From: Solirubrobacterales bacterium
GTDB taxonomy: Bacteria > Actinomycetota > Thermoleophilia > Solirubrobacterales > Solirubrobacteraceae
Assembly (NCBI GenBank): GCA_003157595.1
Contig: PMKB01000203.1
Span: 1-5,432 of the forward strand
Reading direction: 5' to 3'
Length of the DNA stretch: 5,432 nucleotides
The notes beneath the pieces are model-generated. The model was not told the DNA's origin, did not search any database, and saw only the letters and a list, made by a program, of their open reading frames with translations. Made by a program: the position numbers and the translations under genes. Positions 1 through 5,432 of this stretch are shown one piece after another (the stretch's first letter is position 1; every line of letters begins with the position of its first letter).

Positions 1-22
1 GTGCCGGCGCCTGAGCGCGCGG

Positions 23-1072
23 CTAGTCATAGATGGCGATGACCGCCAACACGAGATATGTCGCCACCAGTGCCCAGCCCTCGTAGGGGTGTCCCTCGCC
101 GTCGTCGGTGATCTTCCAGACCACCACCGCGGTCAGGGCGAGTGCCCCGATGTATAGCGGGTGCAGCGCGAAGGTCAGCGAGGTGTGCATGCTCAGCGAG
201 ATCAGCACCAGCGCGGGGAACAGGAAGGCGGCGATCTGGGCGACCGAGTTGACGACCACGGCGATCGCCAGGTCGCTGCGGCGGCGAGCCGCGAGCACGA
301 CGCCAACGGCCTGCTCGACCGCGTTGCCGGCGATCGCCACGATCACCAGGCCGGCGAAGGCCTGCGAGATGTGCAGTTGGTGGATCGCCGGGCGCAGCGC
401 GTCCACGAACCAGTCCGAGACCAGGGCCGCCCCCACGCCCGCGCCGACGAGCAGCGCGATCGCCGCGACCATCCCGACGCGCGCGGGCGCCGAGGGGTTA
501 CGGGCGCCGGCGTCGCGGCGCACGTAGGGGATCACCCAGAGCAGGTACACGACCAGCAGCGCCACGGCGGCGATCCCCGAGATCGTCTTGACGTGGTGGC
601 TCGCGCCGTTGCCGGCCGAGAGCGAGAGCCCGACGATCACGATGATGAAGACGCAGACCAGCAGCAGTGTCGAGGCGTCGCGCGGCGCCCGCGGGTCGAA
701 GCGCATCACGCCGTCGTGCGCGCGCACCGAGCCGACGATCACCACCAGGCCGAGGATCAGCAGCGAGGTCGCGAACAGCGAGCCGACGATCGCGCTCTGC
801 GCGACCGCGAGCTCGCCTGCGCGCAGGGCGAAGACGACGACGAACAGCTCGGGCAGGTTGCCGAGCGTCGCCTGCAGCAGGCCGGTCGCGGCCGGTCCGA
901 GCCGCTCGCCGACGTGCTCGGTCGCGAACGACACGACCCACGCCGAGCCCGCCAGCGCCAGCGTCGCCGCGGCGAACGCGGCCACCGCCGCCCAGTGGTC
1001 GAAGTGCGCCAGGGCGGCCAGGCCGCCGAGCGCCACGATCGCCGCGACCGCCACGCGCTCCAGGGTCCGCAT
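23..1072 (-). CDS. Ca2+/cation antiporter, CaCA superfamily (CAX-like)
   Basis: This is an integral membrane exchanger that probably moves Ca2+ (or a related cation) out of the cytoplasm in exchange for H+ or Na+. The 349-aa product is almost entirely hydrophobic, with about ten or eleven predicted membrane segments in two halves. Each half carries an alpha-repeat motif: GLLQATLGNLPELF at residues 64-77 and AIAGNAVEQAVG at 247-257, with acidic Glu75 and Glu253 as likely ion ligands. VNSVAQIA at 274-281 matches the GSxxQ-type segment that follows repeat 2. The C-terminal DGEGHPYEGWALVATYL resembles the last CAX helix. Family members usually have GNAAEH in repeat 2, but here Gln254 replaces the His. 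Length is normal for bacterial members. The start is ATG with only a weak AGG upstream, 36 bp after clpP on the same strand, so it may be co-transcribed. The family call is firm; the exchanged ions are inferred. Confidence 0.88.
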   Translation of the reverse strand: MRTLERVAVAAIVALGGLAALAHFDHWAAVAAFAAATLALAGSAWVVSFATEHVGERLGPAATGLLQATLGNLPELFVVVFALRAGELAVAQSAIVGSLFATSLLILGLVVIVGSVRAHDGVMRFDPRAPRDASTLLLVCVFIIVIVGLSLSAGNGASHHVKTISGIAAVALLVVYLLWVIPYVRRDAGARNPSAPARVGMVAAIALLVGAGVGAALVSDWFVDALRPAIHQLHISQAFAGLVIVAIAGNAVEQAVGVVLAARRRSDLAIAVVVNSVAQIAAFLFPALVLISLSMHTSLTFALHPLYIGALALTAVVVWKITDDGEGHPYEGWALVATYLVLAVIAIYD

Positions 1073-1108
1073 GGCGTGGAGCCTACGGCGTCCGCCGGGC
1101 GCGGCCGC

Positions 1109-1690
1109 TCAGTGGCTGGTCAGAACGCGATCGATCAGGCCGTATTCGGCGGCCTGCGCGGCGGTGAAGAAGCGATCGCGCTCCATCATGACATGCACCT
1201 CTTCGACCGGCTTGCCGCACGCCTTGGCGTAGATCTCATCGATCCGCTCGCGGATCTTCAGGACCTCGCGGGCCTGGATCTCGATGTCGGTCGCCTGTCC
1301 CTCGAACGCGGACGAGGGCTGGTGCAGCAGGATCCGGCTGTTCGGCAGCGCCGAGCGCTTGCCGTGCGCGCCGCCGGCCAACAGCAGCGACCCCATCGAC
1401 ATGGCGACGCCAACGCACATCGTCGCGACGTCGGGCTTGATGAAGTTCATCGTGTCGAAGATCGCGAGGCCCGAGTAGATCGAGCCGCCGGGCGAGTTGA
1501 TGTAGAGCGAGACGTCCTTGTCGGGGTCGACGGACTCCAGGTGCAGCAGCTGCGCGACGACGACGTTGGCGACCTGGTCGTCGATCGAGGTCCCCAGGAA
1601 GATGATCCGCTCGTTGAGCAGCCGCGAGTAGATGTCGTACTCGCGCTCGCCGCGGGCGCTGCGTTCGATCACGGTCGGGATCAACGGCAC
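1109..1690 (-). CDS. clpP: ATP-dependent Clp protease proteolytic subunit ClpP
   Basis: ClpP is the serine peptidase that forms a double heptameric barrel and degrades unfolded or tagged proteins delivered by ClpX or ClpC in the cytoplasm. The 193-aa protein aligns over its full length with the family. The catalytic triad is visible as Ser98 (GVAMSMGS), His123 (RILLHQPSS) and Asp172 (MERDRF). INSPGGS at 64-70 forms the oxyanion-side glycine-rich loop, and YGLIDRVL closes the C-terminus. The protein starts with [20 protein letters not shown], essentially the mature N-terminus of other ClpPs, so little or no propeptide is expected. The start is GTG, with AGGG 8 nt upstream overlapping the stop of the preceding gene 10 bp away, which suggests translational coupling to the DNA-binding protein. 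Met97 next to the catalytic Ser, where Ala is common, is a mild oddity. No clpX and no second clpP lie beside it, unlike the clpP1-clpP2 pairs of many actinobacteria. Confidence 0.97.
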   Translation of the reverse strand: MPLIPTVIERSARGEREYDIYSRLLNERIIFLGTSIDDQVANVVVAQLLHLESVDPDKDVSLYINSPGGSIYSGLAIFDTMNFIKPDVATMCVGVAMSMGSLLLAGGAHGKRSALPNSRILLHQPSSAFEGQATDIEIQAREVLKIRERIDEIYAKACGKPVEEVHVMMERDRFFTAAQAAEYGLIDRVLTSH

Positions 1691-1700
1691 CGGCCGAACC

Positions 1701-2135
1701 CTATTCCTCGCCGTGCGCCGGCGTGGGCAGCGCTCCGCTCGGCGGCGCGCTCACGGTTGCATGCGCCAGCCACGCCAGCACCGCCGTGCGCGCGAAGCGC
1801 CAGGCGTCGCCGATCTGGCGGCCGGGCAGCTCGCCCTCGCGCGCCAGCGCCGCCACCGCGCCCGGATCGACGGCCAGCAGCTCGGCGACCTCCTCGAGCG
1901 TCAGGACGTCGGGCTCGAAGGGGCGAAAGGAGTGCCGCCCGACCACCGTGCCCTGTTCCGGGACGGTCTCGATCGTCACACGCCGGCCGGCCGGCCGGCC
2001 GATCGCGCGCGAGAGCAGGTCGGAGACGACGGCCTGCTTGGGCCGCCCGGACTCGAACGCCAGACGGTCAAGCGCCCGCGCCTGCGCGTGCGGGATGCGA
2101 ACAAAGAGCGCCGCGGTTGGCTTCTCGCCGGCCAC
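1701..2135 (-). CDS. Predicted DNA-binding regulator: RHH-like plus excisionase-type HTH
   Basis: This 144-aa protein appears to carry two DNA-binding modules. Residues 9-45 ([18 protein letters not shown], then [16 protein letters not shown]) read like a ribbon-helix-helix fold: a short beta strand with alternating polar residues, then two helices. Residues 77-125 ([20 protein letters not shown], then [16 protein letters not shown] and VLAWL) match the MerR/excisionase-type helix-turn-helix with its wing (HTH_17-like). The linker 46-76 is Arg/Gly/Pro rich, and the tail is Ala/Pro rich. The start is GTG without a clear Shine-Dalgarno; a palindrome, a -10-like hexamer and a repeated CACGAT lie just upstream. 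It sits 21 bp after the reductase and 10 bp before clpP, so a role in controlling clpP or this cluster is plausible. The helix-turn-helix call is good, the ribbon-helix-helix call moderate, and the targets are inferred. It could instead be a non-transcriptional DNA-binding protein. Confidence 0.8.
   Translation of the reverse strand: MAGEKPTAALFVRIPHAQARALDRLAFESGRPKQAVVSDLLSRAIGRPAGRRVTIETVPEQGTVVGRHSFRPFEPDVLTLEEVAELLAVDPGAVAALAREGELPGRQIGDAWRFARTAVLAWLAHATVSAPPSGALPTPAHGEE
1983..2000. repeat. CCGG tetranucleotide run (4.5 units)
   Basis: Eighteen bases are built from four and a half CCGG units with no mismatch. They lie inside the DNA-binding protein gene, encoding residues 46-51 (GRPAGR), exactly between the ribbon-helix-helix-like and helix-turn-helix parts. 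Gain or loss of one 4-bp unit would shift the frame after the first domain. In DNA this GC-rich, such a run can also arise by chance. Confidence 0.75.
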
Positions 2136-2137
2136 CC

Positions 2138-2154
2138 CACGATGCTATCACGAT
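2138..2154. promoter_or_regulatory. CACGAT-N5-CACGAT direct repeat upstream of the regulator gene
   Basis: Two exact CACGAT hexamers lie 11 bp apart (2138-2143 and 2149-2154), directly ahead of the GTG start of the DNA-binding protein gene. The 11-bp period would place both on the same DNA face. The same hexamer pair with the same spacing occurs at 3181-3197 in the reductase/pgsA spacer. Single CACGAT copies are also found inside genes (for example near 338, 638, 1034, 2316 and 2931), so the pairing and position carry the signal, not the hexamer alone. An operator for the neighbouring DNA-binding protein is inferred. Confidence 0.45.
2142..2147 (-). promoter_or_regulatory. Possible -10 element (TAGCAT) of a leaderless promoter
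   Basis: On the minus strand TAGCAT fits the TANNNT form of actinobacterial -10 elements. Six bases separate it from the GTG start of the DNA-binding protein, so transcription could begin at or next to the start codon. This would explain the missing Shine-Dalgarno. No good -35 is seen about 17 bp upstream, so support is positional only. Confidence 0.35.
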
Positions 2155-2156
2155 AG

Positions 2157-2157
<1 letters not shown>
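2144..2157. promoter_or_regulatory. 14-bp palindrome, candidate operator of the regulator gene
   Basis: GCTATC-AC-GATAGC is a perfect inverted repeat with 6-bp arms and a 2-bp centre. It fills most of the 21-bp gap between the reductase stop and the GTG start of the DNA-binding protein, in a locally AT-rich patch. It overlaps the -10-like TAGCAT (2147-2142 on the minus strand), the geometry expected for autorepression. The binding protein is unknown. Confidence 0.45.
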
Positions 2158-3140
<983 letters not shown>

Positions 3141-3149
3141 GCGATCTGG

Positions 3150-3155
3150 CTCCTC
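3150..3155 (-). promoter_or_regulatory. Strong Shine-Dalgarno of the aldo/keto reductase gene
   Basis: GAGGAG on the minus strand lies 9 nt before the ATG at 3140. It fixes that start and contrasts with pgsA on the other side of the spacer, which has none. Confidence 0.8.
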
Positions 3156-3180
3156 ACTGTCTCCGGCGCGCTCGCCGGCG

Positions 3181-3197
3181 CACGATAATCACACGAT
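3181..3197. promoter_or_regulatory. CACGAT-N5-CACGAT direct repeat in the reductase/pgsA spacer
   Basis: The hexamer CACGAT is found at 3181-3186 and 3192-3197, again 11 bp apart, as at 2138-2154. The second copy runs into the pgsA ATG. The pair covers the -10-like GATAAT for pgsA and the minus-strand TATCGT that could serve the reductase, so a protein bound here could block both promoters. Unlike the first site it is not palindromic. Function is inferred from position and from the match to the other site. Confidence 0.45.
3184..3189 (+). promoter_or_regulatory. -10 element (GATAAT) of a probable leaderless pgsA promoter
   Basis: GATAAT matches TATAAT at five of six positions and ends 6 nt before the pgsA ATG, so transcription would start at the A of the start codon. 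No Shine-Dalgarno precedes this ATG, which fits leaderless translation. No convincing -35 is visible. The overlapping minus-strand TATCGT (3187-3182) could be the -10 of the divergent reductase gene, giving it a leader of about 34 nt. Confidence 0.5.
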
Positions 3198-3753
3198 GGC
3201 AGCGCTGAGTTGGCCGAACTTTCTGACGGTCGTGCGGATCCTACTTGTGCCCGTGCTGGTCGTCGCGCTGCTCGGCCACACCCACGACGGAGACATCTTT
3301 GCGGCCATCGTCTTCGCGCTCGCCTCGCTGACCGACTTCGTCGATGGCTACCTCGCGCGCTCGCGCGACACTGTCACGACCTTCGGCAAGCTGATGGACC
3401 CGCTGGCCGACAAGCTGCTGGTCGTGGCGGCGCTGATCTCGCTCGTCTCGCTGCACCGCCTTGCCGCCTGGGTGGCGATGGTGATCATCGCGCGCGAGCT
3501 CGCCGTCACGGTGCTGCGGATGGGCGCGACGCAGGCCGGGGTGATCATTCCGGCGAGCAACTTCGCCAAGCTCAAGACCTGCGTGCAGATCGCGGCGATC
3601 CTTGCCGTGATCGCGGTGCACGGCCATCCGGCCTGGGTCGACGCGCTCGTCTACACCGCGGTCGCGATCACCGTCGCATCGGGCTTGGACTACTTCTTCG
3701 GCCTGCGCCGGCGAATCGCGCAGGCGCACCGCTCCGGCGCCTCGGGCGCCTGA
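3196..3753 (+). CDS. pgsA: CDP-diacylglycerol-glycerol-3-phosphate 3-phosphatidyltransferase
   Basis: This inner-membrane enzyme joins CDP-diacylglycerol and glycerol-3-phosphate to make phosphatidylglycerophosphate, the committed step to phosphatidylglycerol and cardiolipin. The 185-aa product has about six membrane segments. It carries the full CDP-alcohol phosphotransferase signature between residues 47 and 72: Asp47, Asp50, Gly51, Ala54, Arg55, Gly64, Asp68 and Asp72, with DGYLAR and KLMDPLADK readable. The N-terminal PNFLTVVRILLVPVLV is typical of PgsA. ATG 3196 was chosen because the conserved family N-terminus begins six residues later and a -10-like box lies 6 nt upstream. The frame stays open to 3079, but the extra 39 residues are low-complexity and would overlap the reductase start. 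It is convergent with the GTP cyclohydrolase gene, with 3 bp between stops. A related CDP-alcohol transferase of another specificity (for example phosphatidylinositol phosphate synthase) is less likely. Confidence 0.92.
   Translation: MAALSWPNFLTVVRILLVPVLVVALLGHTHDGDIFAAIVFALASLTDFVDGYLARSRDTVTTFGKLMDPLADKLLVVAALISLVSLHRLAAWVAMVIIARELAVTVLRMGATQAGVIIPASNFAKLKTCVQIAAILAVIAVHGHPAWVDALVYTAVAITVASGLDYFFGLRRRIAQAHRSGASGA
3736..3750. terminator. Weak GC hairpin at the convergent gene ends
   Basis: GGCGCC-TCG-GGCGCC forms a 6-bp stem with a 3-nt loop just before the pgsA stop and 7 bp from the cyclohydrolase stop. It could slow polymerase from either side, but there is no T-tract and the bases also encode Gly-Ala-Ser-Gly-Ala. 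It may simply be codon repetition. Confidence 0.25.
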
Positions 3754-3756
3754 CGC

Positions 3757-4749
3757 TCAACTGTCCAGCCACTCCCGCAGCGTGGTGTGCCGTGGCGGTG
3801 AGAGGCCGCTCTCCAGCTCACCGCGCAGCTCGCCCAGCGTGCCGTGGCGTTCGGCCGCGACGTTGTGCTGGTGGATCGTCTCCAGGTTCTCCTGGCGAGC
3901 GGAGACGAAGGCGTCATCGGGCAGCTCGGGCAGCTTCGCCACGACGCCGCCGATCATCTCTCGCACGCAGTCCTCGACGAAGCGCGGCCGGCGGTGGGCC
4001 TTCTCGACGACCGCCACCTCATCGACGCGCTTCATCAGCTCGTAGATCTCCGAGGACATCGACTGCTCGACGATCTCGAGCAGCGTGCGCGCTTCGATCT
4101 CGAGCGCGCCGGACTCGGTCGCCCCGACGTGCAGTGTGCCGAGGCCCCGCTGGTTGTGCGTGGCTACCGGCACCGCCTCGAGGATCCGGTCGATCTCGGC
4201 CGCGCTGAAGCCATCCTCGAGCAGCCGCACGCGTGCCGCGGCGCCGACCAACTCCTGCGCGCAGGGGCAGGCCGTCATGCCCTGCGCGGCGACGCCGACC
4301 ACCCGTCGCGTGCCGCGCTCGGACGCGACCGCCATGCCGTACAGCGTGTAGATCTCCTGTGTGTTGACACCGGACACCGGCGCCGGCTTGTGCTCGGGGT
4401 AGCGCGCCGCGATCGTCACCTCGGCGTGCCGCGCCCCCTGGCGCTCGCGCACCAGCTCGGCGACCCGCTGGGCGAGATCCTCCGCCCGGAACGTCGACTC
4501 GCCCAGGACGACCTCCCCGATCGCCTCGTTGACGACTTCCTCGAAGCGCGACATGTGCGCGCCCTTCTGATCGCCGGCGAGGTCCACGAAGCACTCCAGG
4601 CGCGCCGAGAACAACTGCTCGGCGCCGTGCTGGCGCACGCGGATCACCTTCTCGACCCCCGTCACTCCGACGCGCGAGAGCCCGATCGCCAGCGACGGCG
4701 GTTGAGCCTGGACGTCGGGCGCCTCGAGCGTGAGCGGTCGATCGGACAT
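3757..4749 (-). CDS. folE2: GTP cyclohydrolase, FolE2/MptA family (type IB)
   Basis: The enzyme opens the GTP ring as the first step of pterin/folate synthesis in the cytoplasm. FolE2 proteins release dihydroneopterin triphosphate, and archaeal MptA proteins release its 2',3'-cyclic phosphate; sequence alone does not settle which applies here. Landmarks in the 330-aa product are PDVQ (11-14), GVTGVEKVI (28-36), the conserved block 57-76 ([16 protein letters not shown] and on), [10 protein letters not shown] (157-166) with likely metal or catalytic Cys161, ATHNQRG (196-202) with His198, [13 protein letters not shown] (232-244) with Glu234, [14 protein letters not shown] (251-264), and [18 protein letters not shown] (292-309). 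About 35 residues lie between CPC and His198, more than I recall in short FolE2 enzymes and closer to MptA. The start is ATG with GGTGA 6 nt upstream. It stands alone on its strand, divergent from the sigma gene. The family call is secure. Confidence 0.93.
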   Translation of the reverse strand: MSDRPLTLEAPDVQAQPPSLAIGLSRVGVTGVEKVIRVRQHGAEQLFSARLECFVDLAGDQKGAHMSRFEEVVNEAIGEVVLGESTFRAEDLAQRVAELVRERQGARHAEVTIAARYPEHKPAPVSGVNTQEIYTLYGMAVASERGTRRVVGVAAQGMTACPCAQELVGAAARVRLLEDGFSAAEIDRILEAVPVATHNQRGLGTLHVGATESGALEIEARTLLEIVEQSMSSEIYELMKRVDEVAVVEKAHRRPRFVEDCVREMIGGVVAKLPELPDDAFVSARQENLETIHQHNVAAERHGTLGELRGELESGLSPPRHTTLREWLDS

Positions 4750-4755
4750 GCGCGT

Positions 4756-4760
4756 TCACC
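4756..4760 (-). promoter_or_regulatory. Shine-Dalgarno of the GTP cyclohydrolase gene
   Basis: GGTGA on the minus strand lies 6 nt before the ATG at 4749 and supports that start. A TAGGCT hexamer (4770-4765) fits TANNNT, but a transcript starting 6-7 nt after it would begin inside this site, so I do not call it a promoter. Confidence 0.5.
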
Positions 4761-4781
4761 GGCAAGCCTACCGAGCGCCTC

Positions 4782-4803
4782 GCGCGGCGCGCGCGCGGCG
4801 CGC
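4782..4803. repeat. 11-bp perfect tandem repeat in an alternating C/G tract
   Basis: GCGCGGCGCGC is present twice head to tail (4782-4792 and 4793-4803) within a 25-bp stretch (4781-4805) made only of C and G, mostly alternating. It sits in the 138-bp divergent spacer between the GTP cyclohydrolase and sigma genes. The tract is self-complementary enough to form stem-loops and has Z-DNA potential. Whether it has a function or is compositional is unknown. Confidence 0.7.
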
Positions 4804-4830
4804 GGATCGTTCTCCCGAGACCTCTGCTTG

Positions 4831-4839
4831 TGCTATGAC
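4831..4839 (+). promoter_or_regulatory. Possible extended -10 promoter of the sigma gene (TGCTATGAC)
   Basis: TGC followed by TATGAC resembles an extended -10 (TGN plus four of six TATAAT bases) and lies in the most AT-rich part of the spacer. It would give a leader of about 40 nt carrying the Shine-Dalgarno. No clear -35 is seen, which an extended -10 can tolerate. Confidence 0.4.
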
Positions 4840-4873
4840 TCCCGGCGTCGCGGTGGGGAGACCCCGGCCACGG

Positions 4874-4880
4874 AGAGGAG
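4874..4880 (+). promoter_or_regulatory. Strong Shine-Dalgarno of the sigma factor gene
   Basis: AGAGGAG lies 7 nt before the GTG at 4888 and decides that start; no other in-frame start nearby has a comparable site. Confidence 0.8.
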
Positions 4881-4887
4881 TTACGAG

Positions 4888-5432
4888 GTGGAGATCGCGC
4901 TTGAAGGTGAGCCGCAGACTGACCCGTCACTGACGCTCGGGGGGGCGGCGATCGTCGAGACCGAGGAGTTCGCGACGCTGCTCGCCGAGGGACACGAGCG
5001 CGGCGTGCTGACCTACGAGGGCGTCGCCGCGGCGCTCGAGGAGGTGGAGGCCTCGCGCGAGCAGATCGCCGAACTGCACGCCTACCTCGACGAGCACGGC
5101 ATCGAGCTCATCAGCCGTGAGCAGAGCGCCGAGCCGGAGTCTCCGGTCACTGCGCTGAAGGCCGAGCTCGACCTGACGGTGGAGCCGAGCCTCGACTCGC
5201 TGCGGCTCTACCTGCGCTCGATCGGGCGCGTCGCGCTGCTCACCGCCGCCGACGAGGTCGCGCTCGCCAAGCGCATCGAGCGCGGCGACGTCACGGCCAA
5301 GCAGCAGATGGTCGAAGCCAACCTGCGGCTGGTCGTCTCGATCGCCAAGGGCTACCTCGGACGCGGCCTCTCGTTTCTCGACCTGATCCAGGAGGGCTCG
5401 CTCGGCCTGATCCGCGCGGTCGAGAAGTTCGA
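4888..5432 (+). CDS. rpoD: Primary-type RNA polymerase sigma-70 factor (3' end cut by window)
   Basis: Sigma factors direct RNA polymerase to promoters. Only the first 181 residues and two bases of the next codon are present; the frame is open at the window edge. Residues 27-75 ([19 protein letters not shown], then [13 protein letters not shown]) resemble region 1.1, the autoinhibitory domain typical of primary (group 1) sigmas. An acidic linker follows. Region 1.2 spans about 102-134 ([20 protein letters not shown], then LAKRIERGD), and regions 2.1-2.2 begin near 137 ([18 protein letters not shown], then [20 protein letters not shown]). No long insert separates 1.2 from 2.1, unlike Escherichia coli RpoD. 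The -10-recognition part, region 3 and region 4 lie outside the window. The start is GTG with a strong Shine-Dalgarno. A group 2 paralogue cannot be excluded, since some actinobacteria have several RpoD-like genes, but region 1.1 favours the housekeeping factor. Confidence 0.93.
   Translation, partial: MEIALEGEPQTDPSLTLGGAAIVETEEFATLLAEGHERGVLTYEGVAAALEEVEASREQIAELHAYLDEHGIELISREQSAEPESPVTALKAELDLTVEPSLDSLRLYLRSIGRVALLTAADEVALAKRIERGDVTAKQQMVEANLRLVVSIAKGYLGRGLSFLDLIQEGSLGLIRAVEKF

Noticed and set aside
1..22. Sequence after the antiporter stop
   Set aside because: Twenty-two GC-rich bases with no hairpin plus T-tract or open frame that can be assigned.
1073..1108. Terminator or operator between clpP and the antiporter gene (GCGGCCGC palindrome at 1101-1108)
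   Set aside because: The 8-bp palindrome has no loop and no T-tract and is expected in DNA this GC-rich; no clear hairpin was found in the 36-bp gap.
3210..4208. Plus-strand 332-codon frame across pgsA and the end of the cyclohydrolase gene
   Set aside because: It is an Arg/Ala-rich out-of-frame reading of pgsA followed by the antisense of the cyclohydrolase gene; no motifs.
4019..4930. Minus-strand 303-codon frame overlapping the cyclohydrolase gene
   Set aside because: Arg/Gly/Ala-rich shadow of the cyclohydrolase in another frame, also running through the divergent spacer into the sigma gene.

Overview
This is a GC-rich window (about 70% GC by eye) with dense gene packing, GTG starts and actinobacterial-looking proteins. 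The mix fits a deep-branching actinobacterium, perhaps Thermoleophilia/Solirubrobacterales. That placement is an inference from gene content and protein style; no rRNA or other direct marker is present. Seven protein genes are supported. Six are complete and one runs off the right edge. No tRNA, rRNA, CRISPR array or mobile element was seen.

Left half (23-3140, all on the minus strand): four genes read right to left with small gaps. They are an NADP-dependent aldo/keto reductase (2157-3140), a small predicted DNA-binding protein joining a ribbon-helix-helix-like N-terminus to an excisionase-type helix-turn-helix (1701-2135), the protease subunit ClpP (1109-1690), and a Ca2+/cation antiporter of the CaCA superfamily (23-1072). 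Gaps are 21, 10 and 36 bp. The regulator and clpP are the most tightly linked pair, and the four may form one operon with an extra internal promoter ahead of the regulator.

Middle (3141-3753): a 55-bp divergent spacer separates the reductase from pgsA (3196-3753, plus strand), a membrane enzyme that makes phosphatidylglycerophosphate. The pgsA start has no Shine-Dalgarno, but a -10-like GATAAT lies 6 nt before its ATG, which suggests a leaderless mRNA.

Right (3757-5432): a FolE2/MptA-type GTP cyclohydrolase (3757-4749, minus strand) ends 3 bp from the pgsA stop. It is divergent from a primary-type sigma factor gene (4888 onward, plus strand) cut by the window edge within region 2.

The most interesting signal is regulatory. 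The same gapped direct repeat, CACGAT-N5-CACGAT, occurs just ahead of the small DNA-binding protein gene (2138-2154) and again in the reductase/pgsA divergent spacer (3181-3197). The 11-bp period is about one helical turn. At the first site it is interleaved with a 14-bp palindrome and a -10-like hexamer. A simple hypothesis is that the DNA-binding protein encoded beside clpP represses its own promoter and the promoter at the head of the cluster, linking ClpP proteolysis to membrane-lipid and ion-transport genes. This is untested inference.
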